The notes beneath the pieces were generated by a model. The model saw nothing but the letters and a program-made list of their open reading frames with translations, had not been told where the DNA came from and did not search any database. Of a DNA stretch of 54,347 nucleotides, positions 24,835 to 33,944 are shown piece after piece. Each line of letters opens with the position of its first letter. Position 1 is the stretch's first letter. Position numbers and translations under genes: made by a program. The DNA comes from Planctomycetota bacterium (GTDB taxonomy: Bacteria; Planctomycetota; Planctomycetia; Gemmatales; Gemmataceae): positions 1 through 54,347 of the forward strand of contig JACPZP010000108.1 of NCBI GenBank assembly GCA_016195405.1, read 5' to 3'.

Positions 24835-26025
24835 ATGGCGGACTTACCGTTCGATCGCGAAGCGGCCGTCACTCGATTGCTGCGCTTCCTCGCCGTTGGG
24901 GGAATCACAGGCCAGGAGGAGGCGATCGGCACGGAGGTTGTCTCCGCACTGGTCGAGTCGGGTGTTCCCAGCCAAAGCATCCGCTTTGACCAGGCAAACA
25001 AGAGAATTCCTCTGCCGACGCAGACTGGGAATTTGATCGTTACTTTGCCGGGAACGGTTTCCGGACCGCGGCGCCTGTTCATGACTCATCTCGACACGGT
25101 GCCCCTATGCGCCGGCGCCGTGCCCGTTCGCAAAGGCGATCGCATCGTGCCGCAAGGAAAGACGGCTTTAGGCGGCGACAATCGCACCGGTGTCGCCTGC
25201 CTGGTGACGATGTTGGCCACCCTGCTTGCGCGAAAGCTTCCGCATGGACCGCTTTCGGTTCTTTTCACGGTGCGGGAGGAAAGCGGTTTGTGGGGAGCGC
25301 GCTATGTCGATTCTGCCGATCTTGGAAAACCGGAGATGGGCTTCAACATCGACGGCCGCTCGCCGCGCGAGATTACGATCGGCGCCACGGGAGCCGAGCG
25401 CTGGCAGGTGGAGATTTTCGGCCGGGCCTCGCATGCTGGCGCCTATCCGGAGCAGGGAATCTCGGCGAGCATGGTCGGGTCGCTGGCGCTGGCGGAAGTT
25501 CAAAAAGGCGGCTGGTTTGGCAAAATCAAGAAGGGGACGCGCCAAGGGACTTCGAACGTGGGCAGTATCGGCGGGCCCAATGGCACAAGCGCCGGCCAAG
25601 CAACCAATGTGGTAACGGATTACACTCTGATCACGGGAGAATGCCGCAGCCATGACAGCAAATTCAATCGCGCCATCACCGCTGCCTACCGTGACGCCTT
25701 CCAGAACGCCGCCCGCAAAATCAAGAACGCGTCAGGAAAGCACGCCAAGATTCGCTTCGCCACCCGCCGCGACTATTATCCGTTCAAGCTGAAAGAAAGC
25801 AGCCTCGTCGTACGGATCGCCGCGGATGCCGCTAAACGCGCCGGCTGGGACGCCGACCTTCGCATCACCAACGGCGGCCTCGACGCCAACTGGCTCACGC
25901 GCCACGGCATCCCCACCATCACCTTCGGCGCCGGCCAAAACAACATCCACACCGTCGAGGAGTACGTGCACGTTCCGGACTTCCTTGAAGGCTGCCGTTA
26001 CGCACTGTCCCTAACCCAGCAATAG
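24835..26025 (+). CDS. M20-family metallopeptidase
   Basis: 396 residues, cytoplasmic. Motifs of the M20 family: MTHLDTVP (His85, Asp87), LGGDNRTG (Asp115 bridging), TVREESG (Glu148/Glu149: base and ligand), GFNIDGR, HAGAYPEQGISAS (His of the dimer lid), and NGGLDANWLTRHGIPTITFGAGQNNIHTVEEYV near the end. The set resembles peptidase T/tripeptidase-like M20 members. Predicted to be a di-zinc exopeptidase acting on small peptides. 10 bp before the AtuA-type gene, probably one operon. Confidence 0.9.
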   Translation: MADLPFDREAAVTRLLRFLAVGGITGQEEAIGTEVVSALVESGVPSQSIRFDQANKRIPLPTQTGNLIVTLPGTVSGPRRLFMTHLDTVPLCAGAVPVRKGDRIVPQGKTALGGDNRTGVACLVTMLATLLARKLPHGPLSVLFTVREESGLWGARYVDSADLGKPEMGFNIDGRSPREITIGATGAERWQVEIFGRASHAGAYPEQGISASMVGSLALAEVQKGGWFGKIKKGTRQGTSNVGSIGGPNGTSAGQATNVVTDYTLITGECRSHDSKFNRAITAAYRDAFQNAARKIKNASGKHAKIRFATRRDYYPFKLKESSLVVRIAADAAKRAGWDADLRITNGGLDANWLTRHGIPTITFGAGQNNIHTVEEYVHVPDFLEGCRYALSLTQQ

Positions 26026-26035
26026 AATATTCTCC

Positions 26036-27388
26036 ATGCCTCTTCGCATCGGCAATGGCTGCGGCTTTTGGGGAGACAACCTCGATGCTCCCATTTTGCT
26101 CGCCAAAGACGGCAACCTTGACTACCTGACGCTCGAGTACCTGGCCGAGCTGACCATGTCGATCCTGGCCGTGCAGAAGCAGCGCGATCCGGAGGCCGGC
26201 TTTGCGAGCGATTTTCTCGATGTCCTCGATCGCCTCGTGCCGATTCTGAAGGACCAGCCGCGCCCCAAGATCATCACCAACGCCGGCGGCATGAATCCGC
26301 AAGCTTGTGCGCGCAAGGCCGCGTCGATTCTTGCCAAGGCAGGGCTAGCCCGACGCGTCGCCACGGTGTCCGGGGATGATCTTTTGCCGCATCTGGACGA
26401 CTTGCTCCGCGCTGGCCACCCGCTCACCAATCTCGACACGGGCGACACTCTCGAAACCATCCGGCCTCAAGTCGTCAGCGCGAACGCCTATCTCGGCGCT
26501 CGGCCCATCGTCGATGCGCTCGCCAAGGGCGCCGATGTCGTCATCACGGGCCGGATCGCCGACGCTTCGTTGACCGTCGGCCCCTTGGTCCACGAGCTTC
26601 AATGGCCCTGGGACGATTGGCGCCGACTGTCCGCGGCCACGGTCGCGGGCCACCTCATCGAGTGCGGCGCTCAGGCCACCGGCGGATTGTGGTGCAACTA
26701 CTCCGAAGCGATTGATCTCGCCAACGTGGGCTACCCTATTGTTGAGGTGGAGCCCGATGGCCGATTTACCATTACGAAGCCGCCCAATACCGGCGGGGCC
26801 GTCAATGTCGAAACCGTCGCCGAGCAGCTCCTTTATGAAGTCGGCGATCCGGCTGCGTATTTAACGCCCGACGTGGTCGCGGACTTCACCAGCGTGCAGC
26901 TCACTCAGTCCGGCGCCGATCGCGTGCAGGTCGTCACCGGCAACGGCAAGCCCGCGACAGCGACTTATAAGGTTTCCATTGCCTATCGCAACGGTTACAG
27001 CGCTAGCGGCATGCTCGTACTAATTGGCCCCGATGCGGCAGACAAGGCCCGCCTTTGTGGTGAGATAATCCGCGAGCGCTTGCGCCGCGTCGGTTTGGAA
27101 TTGGCAAACTTCAACGTCGAAACGATCGGCAAAGGGGCATGCGTTCCAGACGTGCTTGCGAGCGCGCCGGAGCCGGCGGAAGTAGTGCTGCGCGTCACGG
27201 TGCGAGATCCGCGCCGAGCCGCGGTTGAGCGATTTACAAAGGAATTCGCTCCACTGGTGACATCGGGGCCGCCTGGCGTCACTGGCTACACCACCGGCAG
27301 GCCGCCGGTGCGCGAAGTTTTCGCCTACTGGCCAGCGCTCCTTAAGAAAACGGAAGTGGTTCCAAATGTAGAAGTGATTTCGACCTGA
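26036..27388 (+). CDS. AtuA-type (DUF1446) protein
   Basis: 450 residues. N-terminus LRIGNGCGFWGDNLDAPILL is the hallmark of the DUF1446 family, whose member AtuA takes part in acyclic terpene (citronellate) catabolism in Pseudomonas. Other blocks: DYLTLEYLAELTMSILA, KIITNAGGMNPQACARKA, VVITGRIADASLTVGPLVHEL, LIECGAQATGGLWCNY, and NTGGAVNVETVAEQLLYEVGDPAAYLTPDVVADF. No AtuB-F partners are nearby, but an acyl-CoA carboxylase beta chain lies at 45.9 kb. The reaction is not established, so a terpene role is only suggestive. Confidence 0.88.
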   Translation: MPLRIGNGCGFWGDNLDAPILLAKDGNLDYLTLEYLAELTMSILAVQKQRDPEAGFASDFLDVLDRLVPILKDQPRPKIITNAGGMNPQACARKAASILAKAGLARRVATVSGDDLLPHLDDLLRAGHPLTNLDTGDTLETIRPQVVSANAYLGARPIVDALAKGADVVITGRIADASLTVGPLVHELQWPWDDWRRLSAATVAGHLIECGAQATGGLWCNYSEAIDLANVGYPIVEVEPDGRFTITKPPNTGGAVNVETVAEQLLYEVGDPAAYLTPDVVADFTSVQLTQSGADRVQVVTGNGKPATATYKVSIAYRNGYSASGMLVLIGPDAADKARLCGEIIRERLRRVGLELANFNVETIGKGACVPDVLASAPEPAEVVLRVTVRDPRRAAVERFTKEFAPLVTSGPPGVTGYTTGRPPVREVFAYWPALLKKTEVVPNVEVIST

Positions 27389-27508
27389 AAGACATGCCAG
27401 ATCCCGAGCACGATTGTTTCAAAAGCCGCTGAATCAAAGTTTTCGACAGAAGTCTCACGCAGCCTTTGTGTTAGCAAAATGGTTTCAGCGCCGCGCTGGG
27501 ACAGATAG

Positions 27509-27611
27509 AATCCGCCTGCTTGGTGAAGCAATCCGGCCTTCGATGAATGAATCCGGCTTGTCGATAAAACAATCCGGCTCTTCATTGAAACAATCCGGCG
27601 TTTCGATGAAC
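27509..27611. repeat. 21-bp tandem repeat, about five copies
   Basis: Units begin at 27509, 27530, 27550, 27571 and 27592 with core AATCCGGC followed by TTCGATGAA-type text; the period is 20-21 bp. On the minus strand it would encode PDCF-type heptads, but no real gene covers it. It lies between the AtuA-type gene and the broken radical SAM gene. Confidence 0.75.
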
Positions 27612-27645
27612 AAGCGGGCATGTCGCTGCATGAAATGCATTGGGA

Positions 27646-28478
27646 TTAGTCTAGTACCGTCAAGCCGACCGACCGCCAATTATCCCTTTGCACGATGTTT
27701 GGACGGGGCTGCACATTTTTTCCTTGGCGGCTATCACGGCGCTCTAATTCCGCATCGATCGCCCGAAGCAGACGCGGCTTCTCCAGGCACCATGAGGGCG
27801 CCACCAGGTAATCGGGCGGAGCGTCGCCGGAGAGACGATGAATCACCATGGAGGCCGGCAAACGTTCGAGAAAATCGCACACCAAGTCAACGTAAGCCTC
27901 GAAGCCGAGCATCGGGGCCTGTCCCGCACGCGCCGGCTACAGCGCTCTACCGCGTCGAGGAAGGCGCCCAAGTGATGGCCCCGATTCATCCAGTCAAGCG
28001 AACGGTCGTGCATCGACTGCAACCCGAGTTCGAGGCACACGTACCGATCGCGCGTATGGCATTCGAGCAAGTCGAGCACATCTTCCGGAACGCAGTCGGG
28101 CCGGGTGCCGACGATCAATCCGACCAACTGCGGATGGTCGAGAGCCTCTTCGTATAGTCGGCGTAATTTTTCGACCGGAGCATAAGTGTTTGTAGCCGCC
28201 TGAAAATAAGCGAGGAACTTTTCGGCGTGGTATCGTTTGGAAAGAATGGCCACGCCGCGCTCCACCTGAGCGCGAACCGCGGTGCGCGGCTGGCGTCGAT
28301 TGGGGCTGAAGCTGCGGTTATCGCAGTAGACGCAACCTCCTACAGCGACGGATCCATCGACGTTTGGACAGGTGAAGCCGGCGTCAATCGTGACCCGGTA
28401 GACGCGCGTGCGGAAGCGTTCCTTCAGAAAACAGCTGAAGGCACGGTAGCGCCGCTTGGAGACTTCGCCTGCGGACAT
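27646..28478 (-). pseudogene. radical SAM protein (YhcC/TIGR01212 type), internally deleted and frameshifted
   Basis: The first 190 codons (from 28478) encode the family start: RVYRVTIDAGFTCPNVDG with CVYCDNRSF (the CxxxxxxxCxxC cluster site), AYFQAATNTYAPVEKLRRLY, GLIVGTRPDCVPEDVLDLL, ELGLQSMHDRSLDWMNRGHH, FLDAVERC. The frame then runs off. The family tail (MLGFEAYVDLVCDFLERLP, VIHRLSGDAPPDYLVAPSWC, DAELERRDSRQG) resumes at about 27920 in another frame. Compared with a typical length near 310, roughly 50-60 residues, including the conserved GLPGE region, are missing at about 27920-27935. Either a real deletion or an assembly collapse; the protein would be inactive. Confidence 0.8.
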
Positions 28479-28544
28479 GATCTTGGAGGTCTTGGCCCCG
28501 TTTTGAATCAGGTTCTAGCGTCACCTTAGAAAAAACGCGCCCAA

Positions 28545-28578
28545 TCCGTCAAGGTTATCGCTGGACGGACTTTTTTTT
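28545..28578 (+). terminator. hairpin plus T-run
   Basis: TCCGTC (28545-28550) and GACGGA (28564-28569) pair around 13 nt, followed by eight T. Terminator shape on the plus strand, but no intact plus-strand gene ends here; it may protect the FHA promoter or be a remnant. Confidence 0.45.
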
Positions 28579-28712
28579 GTTCATTATGATGGAGTGGTAG
28601 GCCATTTCCCCACAGGAAAGGCGGCGGCCTCACCCGCGGCGGCTTCACCCTCAGCTCCCTGCGGTCGCGGCGAGGGCCGATGATAGGGATATCTACCCAA
28701 TAGAGAGGCGAC

Positions 28713-29189
28713 ATGAGTTTAGAGGCAAACGGCGAGCTGGTTCCGATGGGGGGCGGCGACGCCATTCCCCTGATCCGCGATACGCTGACCATGGGCCGGC
28801 GTGAATCTTGCGACATTTGCCTGCGCTTTCCCAATGTCTCCGGAATGCACTGCGAGCTGACCTTTCACGCCGGCTACTGGAGAATCCGCGACTTGGGCAG
28901 CACCAACGGCATCAAGGTGAACGACTCCCGCATTCACACGCGCACCGTCCTGCACCCCAAAGACAAGATCACCATCGCCAAGCGCAGCTATATCATCGAA
29001 TACGAGCAACCGATCGGCAAGCAGGCCATGGACGAGATGCTTGAGGATGCCGAGGAGATCATGGATCAGCCGTTGCTCGAGAAGGCCGGCTTGATCCATC
29101 CGCCGCGCGAGGTCAAAAGACCCCTGGTCAGCAAGCCTCGCAACATTAACCGCTGGGAAGAGATCATCAAGGAGGAAACGAAAGAGTGA
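28713..29189 (+). CDS. FHA domain protein
   Basis: 158 residues. FHA domain over about 1-100: LIRDTLTMGRRESCDICLRFPNVSGMHCEL (GR, S, H), IRDLGSTNGIKVNDSRI, DKITIAKRSYIIEY. The C-terminal 55 residues are acidic then basic (MLEDAEEIMDQPLLEKAG, KRPLVSKPRNINRWEEIIKE), probably a partner-binding tail. No membrane segment. The stop overlaps the GTG start of the CPBP protease gene, so a two-gene operon. Likely a reader of kinase signals. Confidence 0.9.
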   Translation: MSLEANGELVPMGGGDAIPLIRDTLTMGRRESCDICLRFPNVSGMHCELTFHAGYWRIRDLGSTNGIKVNDSRIHTRTVLHPKDKITIAKRSYIIEYEQPIGKQAMDEMLEDAEEIMDQPLLEKAGLIHPPREVKRPLVSKPRNINRWEEIIKEETKE

Positions 29190-29950
29190 CGCGGGCGGGA
29201 GCGACTCAGGCGGGAGCGACTCAGGCGGGAGCGACTCGGGCGCGGGAATGGACCGCTCTCCTGCTTGCCATGGGCTTTCCCAGCTTCATGAGCTGGTTGG
29301 AGTTTTGGGTCCTTCCCGGCGAAAGCACGGAGCCCGATCCGGCCCTCACGGCCATCTTCGTCGGCGGCAAAGTCGTTCAGTTCTCGTTTCCCGTCCTTTA
29401 CGTCTGGCTCTCCTGCCGCGATTCCTTCCGAGCTTTGCGCTGGAATCCTCGCGGACTTGGCATGGCAATCGCGTTTTCCGGTCTGGTGACACTAGGTATC
29501 TTCGGGCTCTATTTCTTCGTTCTGAAAGAAACGGGAGTCTTTGCCGACACGCGGACGGGAATTGACCATTGGTTGACGAAAATAGGCGCAGCCTCCGCGA
29601 CAGGCTACATCCTGGTGGCCGCTTTGATCAGCGTGCCGCATTCGTTTCTGGAGGAATATTACTGGCGCTGGTTCCTATTCGGACAGTTGCAACGTGTGGT
29701 TCCGTGGGGGCTCGCCGTGGCCATCTCGAGCCTTGCGTTCATGGCGCATCATGTCCTCGTTCTCGGCTATTACCTGCCTGGCCGATTTTGGATCGCCGCT
29801 GTGCCTTTTTCCCTGTGCGTGGCAGGCGGCGCCGCCGTGTGGGCTTGGCTTTATCATCGCACCGGCTCGATCTACGCGCCCTGGCTCAGCCATCTCATCG
29901 TGGACGCCGCCATTATGATCGTCGGCTACGACATGCTGTTTGGATTCTGA
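29186..29950 (+). CDS. CPBP-family intramembrane metalloprotease
   Basis: 254 residues with six or more predicted helices. CPBP/Rce1 motifs: EEYYWR (Glu156, Glu157, Arg161), FMAHHVL (His188/189) and SHLIVDA (His236), the glutamate/histidine set of the active site. Members cut prenylated proteins or peptides, including bacteriocin-immunity homologues; the substrate here is unknown. The start is GTG 29186, overlapping the FHA stop; the next in-frame ATG is 29270. The N-terminus is lengthened by three 15-bp repeats (AGATQ units). Confidence 0.9.
   Translation: MTRAGATQAGATQAGATRAREWTALLLAMGFPSFMSWLEFWVLPGESTEPDPALTAIFVGGKVVQFSFPVLYVWLSCRDSFRALRWNPRGLGMAIAFSGLVTLGIFGLYFFVLKETGVFADTRTGIDHWLTKIGAASATGYILVAALISVPHSFLEEYYWRWFLFGQLQRVVPWGLAVAISSLAFMAHHVLVLGYYLPGRFWIAAVPFSLCVAGGAAVWAWLYHRTGSIYAPWLSHLIVDAAIMIVGYDMLFGF
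29195..29239. repeat. 15-bp tandem repeat, three copies, at the CPBP gene start
   Basis: GCGGGAGCGACTCAG twice and GCGGGAGCGACTCGG once, in frame, encoding AGATQ-AGATQ-AGATR. Near-perfect copies point to recent duplication. Confidence 0.85.
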
Positions 29951-29966
29951 TCCTCCTCCAAGTAAA

Positions 29967-32900
29967 ATGAGTCGGATGCATTCTTTTTGCCGGATTCACC
30001 GTCTCGTGCGGGCATGCGCATTTCTTTGCGTGCTGCTGATTCCAATGTTCCCCGGAACATTCACGGCGCAGGAATTGCCCCGTGAAAGCCTCGAGTTCTT
30101 CGAAACCAAGATTCGCCCGCTGTTGGCGGAGAATTGCTTCAAGTGCCATGGCGGCGACAAGGTCAAGGCAAAGCTCGTCCTGTCTAGTCGTGAAGGCATG
30201 CTAAAGGGCGGCCAGTCTGGGCCGGCGATCGTGCCCGGCGATCCCGAGCGAAGCCTTCTGGTCAAGGCCGTTCGCTACGACGATCCCGATCTCAAGATGC
30301 CGCCGCGTGGCAAGCTCTCCGACCAGCAGATTGCCGATCTCGTCACCTGGACGAAGCTCGGCGCGCCTTGGCCGCAAGAGCAGAGCAGCTCAGCCGTCGC
30401 CAAAAAGGAGTTCAATCTCAAGGAACGCTCCGGACACTGGTCGTTGCAGCCGTTGATGAATCCGGCCCAATCAAAACCGCAGCGTCAGAACTGGATTGAG
30501 TCGCCGATCGACGCGTTCATTCTCGCCAAGCTCGAGGAAAAAGGCCTTCCGCCCGCCGAACGTGCCGACAAGCGCACGCTCTTGCGCCGGGTCACCTTCG
30601 ACCTGATTGGCTTGCCGCCGACGCCTGAGGAGATCGAGGCATTCTTAAAGGACGAGGCGCCGGATGCGTTTACGCGCGTCGTCGAGCGGCTGCTTGCCTC
30701 GCCTCACTACGGCGAGCGCTGGGCGCGGCACTGGCTCGATCTCGTTCGCTACGCCGAAACCAATGGCCATGAATTTGACCCAGACATTCCTCTGGCATTC
30801 CAGTATCGCGATTATGTCATTCGGGCGTTCAATGACGATCTTGCCTTCAATCAGTTTGTGATCGAACACATTGCCGGCGATCTGCTCACGGAGCCGCGCC
30901 GCCATCCCGCCGAACGTACAAACGAATCGATCCTGGCCACGGGTTTTTGGTGGCTGGGCGAGGCCAAGCACTCGCCGGTGGACGTGCGCGGCGATCAAGC
31001 CGACCGCATCGACAATCAGATCGACGTCTTCGGCAAGGCGTTTCTTGGAATGACCATCGCCTGCGCGCGCTGCCACGACCACAAGTTCGACGCCATTTCC
31101 ACCAAGGACTACTACGCCCTGACAGGCTACTTGCAGAGTTCACGTCGAGACTTAGCATTTATCGACGATCCGGCGCCGCGCGCGAAGACCTTGAAACGGA
31201 TGGAAGCTTTGAATTCAGAACTGATGCGACTCGGCCAGCTAGCGGCGGCAGCGGATCTGGAAAAACGCCTCGACGATCTTGCGGGGCGATTTCTTGTAGG
31301 TCGCGGCGAATCGTCCGCAAAGCCTTGGATCACGCTGGCCGAAGATGACACGCCCCTATCGGCCGACACGCTCAAGGCGCGGCGTCACGCCGCCGTGGCC
31401 AATTTACAAGTTCGACTTAAGCGCGAAGACAGGAACCTGGCACAAGCAATTGTGTACGCTGATGCGCGAAATGATTCCTTCAAGGCGTGGACACTTAGCG
31501 GCGAGGCCTGGCGCAACTTGGCGACCTCCCAAACGACGCCGCTGCTCGCTGATCAGGCACTGCACTCGGCACGTCTCTCTTCCAAGTTGCAAGGCACGGC
31601 TCGCACGCCGACGTTTCTCATCAGCAAGAAAAGGATTCACTACCACGCTGCGGGCAGCCAGTCGACGGTGCGGCTGGTCCTCGACGGCCTGCACCTGATA
31701 CAAGAGCCCATCTATGGTGGCTTGACATTTAAGCTCGAAAGCAAGGACATGCGCTGGTTCACGCAGGACGTGTCGATGTGGCTGGGTCACCGCGCTTACA
31801 TCGAGATCCTCGACGACGGGCCGGGCCACGCCGTGTTGGATCGCGTGATTTTCAGCGATGAAAGCCCGCCGCCGGAGTCGCCTAACACCTTGCTCTTGAA
31901 GCTGCTTGAAGATGAAAAAGCAACAGCCTCCGAAGAACTGAAAGCGAAATACCGTGCCGAGCTCGGCGCGATCATCAAGAGTTGGGAAACCGGCGCCCTT
32001 CTCGAGGGACCAGAGTTGTGGGCGCGCGTCGAATTACTTAACTGGATGCTCCACGCCGCGAAGATCGATCCCTGTCGAATAGACTTGCCCGCGCAGAAGG
32101 AACTGGTGCATGAATTTCGCAAGCTCGAAGCGGACTTGCCGGCGCCGCGCCGGGCGCTCGCCATCACCGATGGGACAGCGGTAAACGAAAACGTCTTACT
32201 CCGCGGCAATCACAAGAAGCTTGGAGAGGTAGTGCCGCGCCGCTTCTTGGAAGTCTTCGGCGGTACAGAGCAGGCGCCGCCGGAAAAGGGCTGCGGCCGG
32301 CTGGAACTCGCCCGGCAGATGGTCGATCCGAAACGCACGCCGATCTTGCCGCGGGTCATCGTCAACCGCCTTTGGAAGCATCACTTCGGCGACGGCATCG
32401 TCCGCAGCCCGGACGACTTCGGCGTCCTCGGCCAAACGCCGACTCATCCGAACTTACTCGATTTTCTCGCTTCGGAGTTCATTAAGGGCGGCTGGTCGAT
32501 CAAGAAAATGCATCGAATGATGGTGCTGTCGTCCACCTATCAAATGGCGAGCCGCGCAGATCCGCCAGCGGATGAAGCCGACCCGGACAACAAGTTGCTG
32601 CACCGAATGCCCGTCCGGCGGCTTGATGCCGAGGCGATTCGCGACGCCATGTTGGCCGTATCGGGCCGGCTCGATCGCACTCTTTTTGGGCCAAGCGTCC
32701 CACCGCATCTGACGCCGTTCATGCTTGGCCGGGGCCGACCGGGGGCGAGCGGTCCGCTTGACGGCGATGGCCGGCGCAGCATTTATCTCGGTGTAAGGCG
32801 CAATTTCCTCAATCCCATGCTCCTGGCGTTCGATTACCCGACGCCGTTTTCGACGATGGGCCGGCGCAGCGTCTCCAACGTCCCCGCGCAAGCATTGACA

Positions 32901-33164
32901 ATGATGAACAATGACTTCGTTCTGCAGCAAGCCGAATCATGGGGCAAGAAGGTGCTTGCGGGAAATGGACGCACGGCGCGCGCGCGTCTCAATCAAATGT
33001 ACGTCGCCGTGTTCGGACGGCCGCCATCGGAGGTCGAATCGACTCAGGCGCAAGCGTACTTGGAAGAACAGGCGCGGATTCACGGCCGATCCGACGCTCC
33101 GCGCGCGTGGACCGATTTGGCCCATGTGCTTTTCAACGTCAAAGAGTTCATTTTCATCCCGTAA
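29967..33164 (+). CDS. DUF1549/DUF1553 planctomycete cytochrome c-domain protein
   Basis: 1065 residues from ATG 29967. Signal peptide, then a planctomycete-type cytochrome c domain with CFKCH (57-61) and KLVLSSREGMLKGG. DUF1549 follows (LRRVTFDLIGLPPTPEEIEAF, ASPHYGERWARHWLDLVRYAETNG), with a second CARCHDHKFD motif. A variable central region (lectin-like strands, LVLDGLHLIQEPIYGGLTFKL) precedes DUF1553 (RTPILPRVIVNRLWKHHFG, SPDDFGVLGQTPTHPNLLDFL, MMVLSSTYQMAS, AMLAVSGRLD). These proteins are abundant in planctomycetes, often paired with a DUF1501 protein; none follows here. Thought to take part in periplasmic oxidation of complex sugars, not proven. Confidence 0.93.
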   Translation: MSRMHSFCRIHRLVRACAFLCVLLIPMFPGTFTAQELPRESLEFFETKIRPLLAENCFKCHGGDKVKAKLVLSSREGMLKGGQSGPAIVPGDPERSLLVKAVRYDDPDLKMPPRGKLSDQQIADLVTWTKLGAPWPQEQSSSAVAKKEFNLKERSGHWSLQPLMNPAQSKPQRQNWIESPIDAFILAKLEEKGLPPAERADKRTLLRRVTFDLIGLPPTPEEIEAFLKDEAPDAFTRVVERLLASPHYGERWARHWLDLVRYAETNGHEFDPDIPLAFQYRDYVIRAFNDDLAFNQFVIEHIAGDLLTEPRRHPAERTNESILATGFWWLGEAKHSPVDVRGDQADRIDNQIDVFGKAFLGMTIACARCHDHKFDAISTKDYYALTGYLQSSRRDLAFIDDPAPRAKTLKRMEALNSELMRLGQLAAAADLEKRLDDLAGRFLVGRGESSAKPWITLAEDDTPLSADTLKARRHAAVANLQVRLKREDRNLAQAIVYADARNDSFKAWTLSGEAWRNLATSQTTPLLADQALHSARLSSKLQGTARTPTFLISKKRIHYHAAGSQSTVRLVLDGLHLIQEPIYGGLTFKLESKDMRWFTQDVSMWLGHRAYIEILDDGPGHAVLDRVIFSDESPPPESPNTLLLKLLEDEKATASEELKAKYRAELGAIIKSWETGALLEGPELWARVELLNWMLHAAKIDPCRIDLPAQKELVHEFRKLEADLPAPRRALAITDGTAVNENVLLRGNHKKLGEVVPRRFLEVFGGTEQAPPEKGCGRLELARQMVDPKRTPILPRVIVNRLWKHHFGDGIVRSPDDFGVLGQTPTHPNLLDFLASEFIKGGWSIKKMHRMMVLSSTYQMASRADPPADEADPDNKLLHRMPVRRLDAEAIRDAMLAVSGRLDRTLFGPSVPPHLTPFMLGRGRPGASGPLDGDGRRSIYLGVRRNFLNPMLLAFDYPTPFSTMGRRSVSNVPAQALTMMNNDFVLQQAESWGKKVLAGNGRTARARLNQMYVAVFGRPPSEVESTQAQAYLEEQARIHGRSDAPRAWTDLAHVLFNVKEFIFIP

Positions 33165-33186
33165 GAAGGTTCATCCCGTGAGAAGG
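33153..33186. repeat. 17-bp direct duplication across the stop codon
   Basis: TTCATCCCGTAAGAAGG followed at once by TTCATCCCGTGAGAAGG. The first copy contains the TAA stop of the preceding gene; the second is outside the gene. Confidence 0.8.
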
Positions 33187-33191
33187 AAACT

Positions 33192-33214
33192 GGGGCGGAC
33201 ACAGGTTCCGCCCC
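33192..33214. terminator. GC hairpin between convergent genes
   Basis: GGGGCGGA (33192-33199) pairs perfectly with TCCGCCCC (33207-33214) around a 7-nt loop, 27 bp after the preceding stop. No T-run follows, so termination is only likely, not certain. Confidence 0.5.
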
Positions 33215-33293
33215 CGAGCGGCCCGGCGGCCAGGTTTTGTGCCGGACCGCATAGCCCCACTGTTGCTTGCCGTTTCGCGCTCGCGCAATCGCT

Positions 33294-33734
33294 TTAGAGG
33301 CTGCCAACCCACGTCAGCACCGTCTCAATCAGTCGGCCCGGGCGGACGATATCCGCGAAGCCGAAATGATCGATCAGGGCCAGCGTCAGCCAGACGTCCA
33401 GCGCGCCCAGCGTGTAAGGCAGCTTCTTGCCCTTCCAGGAGCGTACCGCGTCGACGGCCCGGCTCAGCTTGTCCGCCCAGCCGCGCCAGCAATAGCACTT
33501 GCGTTCCAGGAGGTCGCGCTTCTGCACGAATGCGCCAAGCTCGAAGGTGCACTTGGCGCTTGCGCACAGATCCGCCCGGCCGCTATTGCCCGGCTTCCAG
33601 GTCAAATTGCTCACGAGCTTGGAAACCGCGGCGGCCACGCGCGAGTACTTCCGCTCCAGGGAGATAGCGCGCCGGCTCACCAACCACTTGACGGCTCCCA
33701 GGAGGAGGAGCAAAAGCGTGTACAGGAAGATCAT
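33294..33734 (-). CDS. membrane-anchored protein of unknown function
   Basis: 146 residues from ATG 33734, supported by GGAGG 7 nt upstream. N-terminal membrane helix (MIFLYTLLLLLLGAVKWLV), then a basic cytoplasmic helix (SRRAISLERKYSRVAAAVSKLV), a Cys-containing middle (DLCASAKCTFELGAFV, ERKCYCWRGWADKL) and a hydrophobic end (YTLGALDVWLTLALIDHFGF). No family recognised. Convergent with the DUF1553-type gene. Confidence 0.65.
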   Translation of the reverse strand: MIFLYTLLLLLLGAVKWLVSRRAISLERKYSRVAAAVSKLVSNLTWKPGNSGRADLCASAKCTFELGAFVQKRDLLERKCYCWRGWADKLSRAVDAVRSWKGKKLPYTLGALDVWLTLALIDHFGFADIVRPGRLIETVLTWVGSL

Positions 33735-33944
33735 GGGTTTCCTCCATGAGAGCGTTTGGCCCTGGCCGGCCAATGCGCGATCCGATGGCGCTCAAGACGT
33801 GTGCGAAGAGAATTGAGAATCCGCGGATTGCGCTGGTGGAGAAGAGAGGGCTGCGCGACGAAAAAGGTTCGCCATCTTTTCCCGGTTGCGGGTTAGCGCG
33901 CCGTGGGGTTCGAGTTCGCGCTAACCGCAAGCGGGAATCGGAGG

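Noticed and set aside
27509..27611. Possible CRISPR array
   Set aside because: Units are contiguous (21 bp) without unique spacers, and no cas genes are present.
33294..33734. YkvA/DUF1232 protein
   Set aside because: The conserved DLIPD-type motif of that family is absent; left as unknown.
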